Source: Lineolata rhizophorae
Taxonomy: Eukaryota > Ascomycota > Dothideomycetes > Lineolatales > Lineolataceae
Assembly: GCA_010093515.1 (NCBI GenBank)
Contig: MU001673.1
Span: 1,001,320-1,065,319, forward strand
Length of the DNA stretch: 64,000 nucleotides
Direction of reading: 5' to 3'
Position numbers and translations under genes: made by a program
The notes under the pieces: model-generated
Told to the model about the DNA's origin: nothing
Database searches by the model: none
What the model saw: only the letters and a program-made list of their open reading frames with translations
Shown here: positions 31,036 through 41,301 of the stretch, piece by piece
Position numbering within the stretch: position 1 is the stretch's first letter
Layout: each line of letters opens with the position of its first letter

Positions 31036-34000
31036 ATGGCTTCCCGTGGTGGCGGTCGTGGCCGCGGCCGTGGCGGTCAAGAAGGCTCTAGCTTTAATCC
31101 TGCCTTCCATCGCGGCGGTCGGGGTGGAGGCGACCGTGGTAGCAGCGACCGCGGCGGCGGAGATCGTGGCCGTGGTGGAGATCGTGGCCGCGGTGGAGAT
31201 CGTGGCCGTGGTGGCGACCGCGGCCGCGGTGGGGATCATGGTCGTGGATACGACCGTGGTCGTAGTGGCGGTGATCGGGGAACGTATCGTGGCCGTGGGG
31301 GGTTTGGTGGTGGCGGCGGTTTTGAACGCAACCCTCCTGAGCACAGTTGGGAAGTGGGATATTGGCAGTAAGTGGCATCATGCCAAGAAGACGAGCTCCA
31401 CTCTGACGATGCAAGGCCTGAACCCAATCCTACTCCCGACAAAGAAATAGCTCGGGCCGAGGCGGAGATTGCGAACAGTTTGAGTGCCGTCATGAAGGGC
31501 TTGTCGCTGAATGACGACGACGCAAGTACATACCCGCGTCGACGAGGTTTCGGAACCATGGGACAACCTATCATGGTGCGCGTCAACTTATTCCCTCTTG
31601 CGGAGTCAAAGAAAGCGATACTGCATCGATACAATGTGGACTTCGGACAGAAAACCCCCACACGCCGCGTTCGCCGCCGCATTCTGGACTTGATCCTGCA
31701 GCAGCCCTTTTTCAAAGGTGTCCCCGTTTCACATGACCGGGAACTTGCCATCATCACCGCGAAGAGGATCCCGAACAAATACCTTGGTCAGCCCCTGAAG
31801 GTCACCTACTACGAGGAGCATGAAGACGCGAACAGGTTCCAAGATGCTAGACATGAAAAGGACTTTACAATTAAGTACCACGGTTCGTACCAGCTGCAAG
31901 ACCTCGTCAACTTCGCATCCGCGATGGACCCGTCGGGTGCACTTCCAAACTACCCGTGGCGTGAAGCTCTTCATGCCGTCAACACTGTCTTCGCCCATAG
32001 CCCGAGCCACACGCCGGACGTTGCTGTCGCACGCTCCAACGCGTTCTATCCGCGGACAAGTGACGTAACGGAAACATACGCTCTTGGAGAGTGCTTAGAA
32101 GCAATCCGGGGATACCACCTTTCTGCTCGTCTTGTCCCCGGTCGGATCTTGCTCAACGTGCAGGCTTCGAGTGCGGCTTTCGTGAGCCCTATGAATGTGA
32201 GGAATTGTGTGGAGGTGTTGGGGAGGAATGAGAGAAACAATGATTCCATCCTCCGAAAGGCGAGGTCGCTTCTAAAGGGTCTCCGGGTCCGAACGAATTA
32301 CATCCCTGACAACAAAGGCGACGGAAACACGAAGCAGCCAAATAAGACGATCATCAAAGATTACACGGTATCCTCAATTAGAGGCTCCAGCGCGGAACAA
32401 AAATTCAGCTGGGACAACCATGGCATGGTCACAGTCCAGGATTACTTCCGCAGGCAATACGAAATTCGACTGAGCTATCCCAAGGCTCCACTTGTCGTTT
32501 ATGTATCCGGCGGACAAGAGCGTTACATTCCGAGCGAGTTGTGTGAGATTCTACCTGGTCAACTGGCGAGGAAGAAACTATCTGGGCCACAAACGGCGAA
32601 GATGGTCAAGTTTGCTGTCCGACCGCCAAATATCAACGCGGCCGCAATTGCGGGGCGGGGAATGGATCTGATTGCGGGGCAGCGGTCCCTGCCGTTGCTA
32701 AAGGACTTCGATTTCAATGTCTCGTCAAGGTGTGTTCATTTATTTACCCCTAGTATTGAGCGCATGCTAATTGTCGCGTCTCATAGGATGCTTGTTGTAC
32801 CTGCCAGGCAGCTACAGCCGCCAACTCCTTCGTACGGGGGTCGGGCTCAAAAGCGGCAACTCTTCCCCGGCTCGTGGAATTTGAGCCAGGAGAAATTCTA
32901 CAAACCTGCGGCGTTGCCAAAATGGAGCGTGTTGATCGTTCAGGCGGGCTATCGTTCTGGGCCCTCCGGTGCGGCTAGAGAGATTGGGCACTGGGTCTTA
33001 GACACCGCCCGTAGGGAGTTCGCTACTTACGGCATACAGACTGGTCCCAAGGCCGATCAGATCTTCGTCGCAGAGGGGCTACCATCTGGGGCAGACGCTC
33101 TCCCTTTCCTGGACAGCTACTTCAAGAAAGCGTCCGACGAGAAGTTTCACATGCTGTTTGTCGTCATTCCAGAGAAGGATACAACCGTCTACGGCATGAT
33201 CAAATTCCTAGGAGACGTGAAATACGGCATCATGACCGTAGTTGCCCAGATGACAAATATCAGCAAGTGCCAGAAGCTCGGAGATAACTTTACGTCGCAA
33301 TTCTTTGCCAACGTGGCCTTAAAGTTCAACCTCAAAGCTGGCGGTGTCAACCATACGGTGCCCACATCGGAGCTCAACGTTAATACTAAGCCCAATGAGC
33401 CCGTCTTCGACCAGAATACCATGCTTGTTGGGATTGACTGTACCCACCCAGCACCGGGCTCTAGGAAGAACGCTCCGTCAGTTGCTGCCGTCGTGGCAAG
33501 CATTGACACTGACTTGGCCCAGTTTCCTGGGAATGTGCGCTCCCAAGCCCCCCGTGAGGAGATGGTGCAGGAGCTCAAAGAGATAATGATCGAGAGGCTC
33601 AAATACTGGGGTACACGCCACGGTGGCCGTCTCCCAGACAAGGTCATCGTGTATCGTGACGGCGTGTCTGAGAGCGACTATCAACGGGTTCTCGACTTTG
33701 AGTACGGCGCGATGAAAAAAGCTTTCCAGGATCTGTACAAACCACCCAAGAAGCACCCTAGGATCTGCATTATCGTCGCAACAAAGCGGCACCACATTCG
33801 CTTCTACCCGACTGACGACAAGCGGAAGGCGAGGGGGAATAACAACAACACTTCGCCTGGAACCGTAGTGGATAGGCATTGCACCGGGGAGGGTCGCCAT
33901 TTGTGGGATTTCTGGTTGCAAGCACATCTGGCTATGCAAGGGACGGCTAAGTATTGTCACTACGTGGTCCTCAAGAACAACATTTTCCCTAATGCGGACA

Positions 34001-34302
34001 GCCTCGAGCAGTTTGTAAGTGCTGTCTAGTCCACTGTTCTCACACGATTTGTGCGCTAATGCTTTCTCAAGACGCATAAACTCTGCTACTTGTACGGCCG
34101 TGCGACTAGGAGCGTCTCGTACGCGCCCCCGGCCTACTATGCGGACCACCTTGCCGGCAGGGCAAGCCGAGGCTACTTGCGCGAGGCCATGGAAGACACC
34201 AGTGCCACTGAATCCGAATTCTCGTTCCAAACGAATGACCCCGACACGTGGAATGGGCGCGATTTTCATAGGAACCTGGCCAATAGGATGCTCTACATTT
34301 GA
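31036..34302 (+). CDS. Argonaute protein (QDE-2 type)
   Basis: RNA-guided silencing effector. Exons 31036-31367, 31416-32729, 32787-34014 and 34072-34302 give 1034 residues in order: an RGG/DRG-repeat N-terminus (about 1-105), N and linker domains, PAZ (about 350-475, up to PSELCEILPGQ), MID (from about 545, RMLVVPARQLQPP) and PIWI. The slicer residues are D766 (VGIDCTHPAPG), E806/E807 (PREEMVQEL), D840 (YRDGVSE) and, at the fourth position, D983 directly followed by H984 (PAYYADHL). Either D or H is found at this site in active Argonautes, so slicing looks possible. The fungal quelling (QDE-2) and meiotic-silencing (SMS-2) clades cannot be told apart without a tree. The 57-nt second intron keeps the frame if retained. 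No Dicer or RdRP gene is nearby. Confidence 0.95.
31130..31330 (+). repeat. RGG-coding DNA repeat in Argonaute exon 1
   Basis: Repeats of about 18 bases, close to GGAGATCGTGGCCGTGGT, code for GDRGRG units (roughly ten degenerate copies). RGG-type tails bind RNA and can be arginine-methylated. The repeat is in frame and should vary in length between strains. Confidence 0.75.
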
Positions 34303-34359
34303 GGTGGCAGGACTTCTCGTTCCCTATCTCTGGCGGAACATGGTGGCGGCGGCTTTCAC

Positions 34360-34489
34360 TTTTTGTGCTCACTTTCTGTGTTCACTTTCTGTGTTCACTT
34401 TCTGTGCTCACTTTGTGTGCTCACTTTGTGTGCTCACTTTCTGCGCTCACTTTCTGCGCTCACTTTCTGCGCTCACTTTCTGCGCTCAT
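34360..34489 (+). repeat. 13-bp minisatellite, ten copies, just after Argonaute
   Basis: Ten head-to-tail copies of a 13-mer with consensus TTTCTGYGCTCAC, starting 58 bases after the Argonaute stop codon. Variants are grouped (GTGTTC, then GTGCTC, then CGCTC types), showing stepwise local duplication. 13 is not a multiple of three, so it is not a coding repeat. It should lie in the 3' untranslated region. Confidence 0.9.
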
Positions 34490-35678
34490 TTTCTGGTGCA
34501 AGTTCTTTGCACTTTCTATTGTGAGTTGTTGCGTTTAGTGCCGGCCTCTGGTATTCTTGATTCTGGTCCGGTTTTATTTCGGTATTGATGTCTGCAGTAG
34601 GAGATGGAAGTGCAGGTCTGAATGCGAAAGGCACACATTGGATGCGTCAAAATCTGCTGGTGCTTGGTGCTTGACCTCACAAATCTCCTTCTGTGAGGAT
34701 TTAACTGAGCATCTTCATTAGGAGGAAGCCCTCAAAAAAGCCAGTTCTCAGTTTCTGTTTTTTTTATTTTTCTTGCAATTCTTTCTGTTGCGAGTCGACC
34801 ACAAAAGACGATGAGCATTGGTGGGAAGCGCACAATGAGCAGCGGTAGAGTCGATAGCGCTTTCTGATAGTAATTGAGAAAAAAAAAGGTGTGGTGCACT
34901 AAGTTAGTACCTACTAAGTGAGCAACGACAGTATAAAGACAATGCCCGGTTCAGAATACTGCGTACATACTCGCTGGGTGAAATCCAGGCCGGGTGAATG
35001 GACGGGCAGCACCCCAGGGCTGGGTCGACGGGTGGTGAGCTGGCACACGCTCGGGGTTAGCGCGCCAAACACAACCAGCCAACCAGAAAAGCCGATGGCT
35101 GGTGGACGCAGGGGACGGCGTTTCATGCGCCCGCCGCCCGCCCGCTGCCATTCGCCGGAGGGGCTGGCGATACAAGTCCCGCCGGCTCGCGGTCGCGTCG
35201 AGTCCCTTCCCTTCTCCCACGTCCTGCCTTCGCTGAATTCTGCAAATCGACTGATCAGGTCCACAGGTTTTGGATTTCTTTTATTCCTTTTTCGCTATCT
35301 CTTTTTACTTCTGCAGCTTTTGCGCCAAGGGCAGCAAGGCAGGCAGGCCGTTTCGCTACGAGGTGCTGGCCCGCAGGCGCTGGTGAAGCTCTTCTGCCAC
35401 CCGCGCATGGCCAATCGCCCCGCCTTCACAGCTTGCCCAATTGACTCACTGTACGGGGAACCGGCCGCAGCGCGCTGCTTCCAGCCCGCGCCGGGTACGA
35501 AAGGCTCGGTTTCTTCTCTCACGGTTGTGCCGCCTTTCCTCTCTGCCACCCCCACCGTTCCCTAGAAGCGCGGCCCCCAGCCTACATACCCCGTCGCACC
35601 GTCACCACACGCGACCTTCACGACCATTTATTGAAGCTTGCGCCGCCCTGGCCGCTCGCTCAAACCCCCCCGACCGTC
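34490..35678. other. Intergenic
   Basis: About 1.2 kb. It holds the Argonaute 3' end, poly-T/A tracts (34758-34770, 34878-34888) and a C-rich leader before 35679. The long frame at 34918-35565 has no motif and reads like GC-rich noise, so I do not call it. Confidence 0.5.
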
Positions 35679-37698
35679 ATGGAGACCACCATCTTCGACC
35701 GCGACGTCGACGACTTCCTCGACAACCACCCGTCGCTCGCCGACTCGCTCGAGGACTTCGAGGCGGACCGGCACAACCTGGACGACGCGTCCCCGGCGAC
35801 GGGCCGCTCACCGACCGCGCCGACCTTCCAGATGAGCGCGTCGGACCACTCCAACGCGACGGCCCAGTCGTCGACCTACCAGGACTCGGAGCCCGAGTCG
35901 GACCCGCCGGGCCCGTGGTCGCCGCCCGCTTGGCGCCGGCACGGCACCGGCTGGTTCCGGGCCTCGACGGCGGTGCCGGACTCGGTCTCGGGGTCCGCGA
36001 CGGCGATGATGCCGAGCGCGGCGGTCGCGACGGCCCAGCTGTCGCCGCCGAAGAGGGTGGACAGCCCGCATAAGAGGGGCAGCACGAGCCCGGGTCGAGG
36101 GGCGGCGGCGTGGTCGCGCGAGACCAGTCCGGGACAGTACGATAGCGCGCAGGAGGGCGACATCACGCTGGTGCCGGCGAACGTGCCGCTCCCGGCGAGT
36201 CCGCTCAAGGGGACGCCGCGGTCCAGTCCGGAGCCGAACACGGAGGGGCAAGAGAACGTGCGCGAGGGTAGCGTGCAAAGGGCTGATGTGGAAGGGGAGG
36301 AAGAAGACGCGTTGGATAGAGAGCGGTCTGTTTCGGTGCCGGTGCAGGATGGCGCAAATAGCTGTAAGTGTGTCTTTTCGACAAAATATAGATCGTTCTC
36401 GCCTCGGAAAGGTGAGCTAACTGATCGCGCTGTTGCGTGTCGTAGATATTCGATTTGCTGTTCGTGCCGAAGTCCAACATCGTTCCGAACCGTTCGAGGC
36501 AGCGCTACTATACTTCAAAGAGAAGCTTGAGGCTATGACGCACTCCCGGATATCGACATTCCTCTCCGTATTCGCCGCAGTCTTCTCAATTGCCATTTTC
36601 CGCCTCCTATTTCAACCTCCGTCGGCTGGGTTAGTGCCGGACCTGGTCAAGGTCGCCGGAATGGCGCGCTCATTCGAACCGCTCATCCACTTTTCGGAAA
36701 ACGGGTTCATGCAGATTGCGGATTTGCAGGAGACGGGCGTTGCGGTCTGGGACTTGGGCGAGAGCGTCCGCACAACCAACATGACATCCGCTCCCATAAT
36801 TACGAATGAGTTGGATGAACTGAGCGATGCGTTGAAGACCTTAAGCCGGGAACTTACGAAATTTTTTACCAATGTCAATGGCGATGTGGATGCGTAAGTT
36901 TCCGTTGGTGTTTACTTTTGTCATGTCAAAATTAACGAAGTATATAGGATCCTCATTGTCATGGACTGGGCTAAACGGGAGCTCGCTTCAATATCCTCGA
37001 TGCCGTCAAGTTCGTTCAATTCTGTCTTTGACAATATTCACACGGCTTTTTGTCGAGTCGGCCTTCTGGAATATGGCGGTGTCCAAACAGCCCTTGGCAA
37101 ATTTGTCAGTGACTTGTTTGGGCAGACGGCACCCCAACGAACCAAATCCACTTTGCAGCGTACATTTAACGAATTCCTGGACGTGCTTGAGGAGGCGATC
37201 AACAACGAACTTACCTACTCGACCACCCTCTTCGCGCTTTTTGACGTTATCGAGAAGCACTTCTCCAACCTGCAGCGTACAGTCGCACGTGAGACAGACC
37301 AGCAAGAGCGCGAAGAAGACGAGATGCTGAGCTCCTTGTGGACGCGTGTTATTGGCGGCAACAAGAATCGTCTGCGCAAATACGAGAAGAACAAACAGCT
37401 TCTTCGCAACATGCGTGAGAAGACCATACAGAACAAGTCGATCCTTGTTAGTCACAATCACCGGCTGGATCTACTCAAGGAGTCGCTAGAGAACTTGCGC
37501 AAGAGGCTGGTCAGCCCACTCGTACGTTCTAACGAGAGCGCGAGCCTCTCCATCGACGAGCAGATCCGCGGTCTCGATGCCGCACACGAGCACCTCCGCA
37601 GCATACGCGAGATCCAAAAGGCACGCGTGTTCGAGAAGTTGTTTAGCAACGGCAATCGCAGGCTCACCGGGAGCCCGCTCGAGATCGATCCGTCGTGA
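35679..37698 (+). CDS. Unnamed fungal membrane/coiled-coil protein
   Basis: Exons 35679-36363, 36446-36893 and 36948-37698 (introns GTAAGT..GTCGTAG and GTAAGT..TATATAG) join in phase to 627 residues. Residues 1-228 are disordered: an acidic N-terminus (METTIFDRDVDDFLDNHPSL), Ser/Pro-rich stretches and SP/TP sites suitable for proline-directed kinases. The conserved-looking part begins at YIRFAVRAEVQHR and contains one hydrophobic span (ISTFLSVFAAVFSIAIFRLLF), probably a membrane anchor. Then comes a long helical region ending in a charged coiled coil (NRLRKYEKNKQLLRNMREK, LDLLKESLENLRKRL). The family resembles Pezizomycotina hypothetical proteins I have seen, but I know no function. It could be an organelle or nuclear-envelope tether; that is a guess. 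Exon 1 is markedly more GC-rich than exons 2-3. Confidence 0.82.
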
Positions 37699-39549
37699 GA
37701 CACGGCATACCCACCTGCTATCAAGCGAGTTCTGCTTGATGGGTGCCGTCGATGCACCGGCTAGCCTGATCCGATAGGATCATGTGCTTTCCATGAGTAC
37801 GGTTACAATCGGGAGTTCCGCTGTACCCTATCTCGACTTCTAGCCTTTATCGTGATCCCGTATCACTTAAGAACCCGTCTCCCATTTCGACACTCGAACG
37901 ACCAACCACCGTTGGATTCCATCCCCCCGCACCACGAGATTGGGAGGAAGGTTGGGCACCACGCTACTTTTGGCGGCGATATTCGGACTTGGTCGCCGAT
38001 AATATAGCGCCGAGTATCGCCACACGTTCGCAGTAGATGCGTCTTGCCTTTCACTGGTCTCGCCTTTTCTCGCAGCGACATGCGCGCAGGAATCTTCCTT
38101 CGCTGCACAATCCTTCGTGCCAAGCAGCGAATCAGTGCAAATGCCCCGCTCGCCCTATTAGCATTTGTGGATAAGTGCGTGTGCTCGTTTTATTCGTCTT
38201 TCCTTTCTTTTTTTGTTGGAATGTGTGAAGAGGTGCATGAGGTGAGGTGTCAGCTCCTTCATATTCGTCCCCCGGAGTTTTCTTTTTGAGAGGGTCGGCG
38301 AGCCCCACGTTCGGCGATCGTCAATGGTTGTACATTTGGGATTACGGTGGGCTGCATCGGAATGGCGACAAGTGTTGTACATATAATTGCCCGTTACTGG
38401 ATATTGGTATCCTCTCCGTCAATGTTAATTTTTGAATATGAAAGACAGCATCCGTAGATGAAAGCCTCCCAACACCCAGCTCTGACTGCGAGCGATCATA
38501 TCCATCCATTGCCGCGAAACGTCATCAACGCATGAGTGATTAGATAACCATCTTCTTTGGGCAAATTAACCGGGGAGCTTTTACATAGCGCCAGCTGAAC
38601 CGCAACTGCGTGCTCAATACCTACGTAGCATGAATGTACACCAAGATTCCACATCGAGTAGTCTCTTAGCGCGCGCCAGTGCCTGTACATACGCGGTATG
38701 TACATAGCGCGCATCACCCACGCAGCAATCTCTTTTTTCGGAGCCAAGTCCGGCGCCGACGAAAACCCGAATCCCAGGCCCAAGTCGCCGTCCAAACAAC
38801 GACGGGGATAGGGGACCGTCCGCCTTGCGCGGGCCACGGCCGCCGCGCGCCGCGCGCCGCAGGCGGCAGAGTTGGGATCTAGGGCGGTTTTTATGGGGAC
38901 CCGCGGGCGCGCAAAACCGTGAAAAAGGTTCTAGCCCCGAAATCCGGCCACCGGAGGGGAGACCTCCCATCCTCCCCCCCTCCTTCCTTCTTCTTTCCCC
39001 ACCTCCTCGCCCCCCGCCCTCCCTCCCAGTCCAAGCCATTTGGCGGAAGGATCGGATCCTCCTGAGGGCACCGACGTTCGACGTTTTGAGCCTCACGGGG
39101 CCACTTGCCGTGATGAGAAGAAAGGGGCGAAGGGGGCGGGTGGGGGGAGTGGGCGTGGGCGTGGGCGTAGGCGTGGGTGTCGTCTGGCTGAGCCTCGTGC
39201 GAGGCGGCGGCTCTACTGTATGTAGTAATATGTACCTAACTAGTGGCGGCGCAACGCCTTATTCGTCCGAGACGTTTCGGCTCCTATTGCCTGGATTTTA
39301 GGTTGGGTGCTTACGGAAGGTCGAGACGTCAGTGGCACATGTGCGTTTGGTAGAACTGTCTGAGCGGGAGTGGTTCTTTATTCGTGACTTGGAAAACTGC
39401 TATAGAAAGGAAGCCCGCTGAGGGTATCTAGGTTTGACCATTCTAGGCGCCCTCTTTTCTACCATCCGAACGTGGCTTCCGATGCAATGAAACCTTCATT
39501 CGCCCTCCAGCATTATATTCATTCGTTGCAAGGCCTGAATGGTAGCCTT
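37699..39549. other. Intergenic, convergent
   Basis: 1.85 kb between convergent genes. 38740-39180 is GC-rich and includes a pyrimidine run (38970-39030) and a G-run repeat (listed separately). No gene or RNA is recognised. Confidence 0.5.
39132..39178 (+). repeat. G-rich GGGCGT repeat
   Basis: Closely spaced runs of three or more G, including GGGCGTGGGCGTGGGCGTAG. Six or more G-runs within 47 bases could fold as a G-quadruplex. It is intergenic. Confidence 0.65.
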
Positions 39550-40395
39550 TTAGTCGCTAAGCCAGCAACGCATGCCCATCAGGCGGCTTTTAAAGTAACG
39601 AGAGACGTTGCTGACATCGGAATCGATGAGGATGAGCGAACGGCAGTCGTCATAGGGTGAGATGTAGCAATAGGCGTTGTGAGGGATCCTAAATGACTTG
39701 ACAATATGCGGATTGACCTTCGCGCCAGCTTGATAGCATTGATCGCTGACAAAGAGGACCTTGAGGCAGGCATGGAATTCAGCCTCTTGGCAGAGGTAGA
39801 CGTAGAAAACATCCCAATCCGCCGTGTCGCCATCGGTAAGAACGAGGTCGGTCGAGGACGCGTTTGCAGGGCCGATGTCGGTGGAGACGTCAACATCTCG
39901 CTTGACCGTAGTTGCGTCGATCTCCACTGGGGGATAGTTCTTCTTGCACATGTAGCTCGACATGCCGTGAGGCACCATGAAGCGAACGAAGGTAGTTTCA
40001 ATGGTGACGAGGGCCGCACGGGAGCAGTCGTAGGCGGGAGACAGGAAGCAAACGACGTTGGGCTCGAGAACAAGCACGTTGACCTGCCTGTCGAGCGCAG
40101 GGTGCTCCTCGAAAGAATGGCACATCTCCGAGACCTTGGTGCGGTAAACGCACCGCTTGTAATTGAAGTCCGCGCAAAAGGTCAAATTGAAGAATTCGAA
40201 ATCACCGCTGCAAACGTCGCGATCAGGGGTTTCGTTGCTCGAGACTGCGGTATTAGCCGGGACCACATCGGTCGTGGTGCCATTGGCGATAACGTCGCCC
40301 GCCACAGCATCGTTGCTAGGAAGCGCGACGGCAGCCACGGCATTGAGCATGGCAAAGGCGCTCACAAGCCAGAGGAACTTCTCGAGGACAAGCAT
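39550..40395 (-). CDS. Secreted protein with two six-cysteine, crystallin-like modules
   Basis: Single-exon gene of 281 residues. Residues 1-25 are a signal peptide (LWLVSAFAMLNAVAAVA). After an N-glycosylated linker come two modules with nearly the same cysteine spacing. Module 1 is C74, C82, C92, C116, C124, C150; module 2 is C202, C210, C220, C243, C251, C277. Both follow C-x7-C-x9-C-x22/23-C-x7-C-x25-C, with a shared SP-x-x-D-C around the fifth cysteine. C62 is extra. The spacing and the (V)Y-x-C start resemble the fungal secreted beta/gamma-crystallin-like (Greek-key) proteins; that is inferred from pattern, not from a search. A dibasic K165-R166 lies between the modules, a possible Kex2 cleavage site that would free the two halves. 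Function unknown; an effector or antimicrobial role is possible. Confidence 0.82.
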   Translation of the reverse strand: MLVLEKFLWLVSAFAMLNAVAAVALPSNDAVAGDVIANGTTTDVVPANTAVSSNETPDRDVCSGDFEFFNLTFCADFNYKRCVYRTKVSEMCHSFEEHPALDRQVNVLVLEPNVVCFLSPAYDCSRAALVTIETTFVRFMVPHGMSSYMCKKNYPPVEIDATTVKRDVDVSTDIGPANASSTDLVLTDGDTADWDVFYVYLCQEAEFHACLKVLFVSDQCYQAGAKVNPHIVKSFRIPHNAYCYISPYDDCRSLILIDSDVSNVSRYFKSRLMGMRCWLSD

Positions 40396-41150
40396 GGTGG
40401 GTGTACTCAGGAGTATGTGCTTGACACCGCGGATGTTTGGCTTTCGGCGGAGGTGAGCGAATCCTCGTGTTGCGGTGGGAAGAAGAAAAGGAAGGAGGAA
40501 GAAGGAGAGAGATGAGGGCTAGTGGCGGTAGCGAATTTGTTTGGGAGAAACAAGTTTTGCAAGAAGCGGGCAGATTCACTCCGGGAAGCCACGATAGGCA
40601 TCACCGCCACCGTCGCCGACATGGAAGCTGCGATCTATGGGTGTTGCCGAGACGGTAGGTAGCTACCGGAGGTTGTACCTGCAAACTTCACTGGTTCATA
40701 AATTCTTTATTGATCTAATCAGAGGCATTCATGGTAACCTAGGCAGATCCATACGTAGTAGGTAATCATTCACCTTTCAGAGGCCGGCTTTAACCGCGCT
40801 TCGTTGAGGTTGGGTGGCGGATGCACACGATTTCAACAGAAGATATCGTGCAATCAGCACCGGCATGTTTCAAAGGCTGGCTTACTGCAAAGACAGTGCA
40901 AAGTTTTATATATCTGCAACCTCGTTATTTTTGTTCTGCATGGTTGATGGTGGCTTGGAGGGCTCGGACGAGGGCATTCGGCCGACGGAAAGGCAGGCGC
41001 ATCGCTGACAGCCAAGCGTTAATTTTCAATAAGTAACCATGGCTTCGATTGGCTAGGTACTTACTTAATAGCCTAGCAAAAATGTGCAATAGCATCCCGC
41101 TATTAGTATGCGGGGTGGATTGCTTAGGAAGATATCTAGGTAGGTAGATA
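40396..41150. other. Intergenic up to the transposon
   Basis: About 750 bases that should hold the promoter of the two-module secreted protein (left part). It is rich in TAGGTA/TACCTA motifs near 40655-40760 and 41138-41155. No gene recognised. Confidence 0.5.
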
Positions 41151-41154
41151 CCTA

Positions 41155-41193
41155 CAGTCACTCGTCAAAAGTCTCCCACCCCTGTTTTTTAAG
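41155..41193 (+). repeat. Left terminal inverted repeat of the Tc1 element
   Basis: Starts CAGTCACTC, then has the 20-base core shared perfectly with the other end, then a less well-matched T-rich stretch. The outer four bases CAGT are typical of Tc1-like ends. Confidence 0.85.
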
Positions 41194-41301
41194 CGAGAAA
41201 ATACTCGAAAAGCCTACCCCTACGAGAAAGGCTAGGATTGATTGATGCTAAGTTTACATGAAAAATCGGGTGTTTCTAATCTGTGTGGTATCCCTAATTT
41301 C

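Noticed and set aside
34918-35565. 215-codon plus-strand frame upstream of the coiled-coil protein gene
   Set aside because: GC-rich region with open frames in several frames; Arg/Pro/Gly-rich composition and no motif.
35808-36278. 156-codon Arg-rich minus-strand frame
   Set aside because: Shadow of the very GC-rich first exon of the coiled-coil protein gene.
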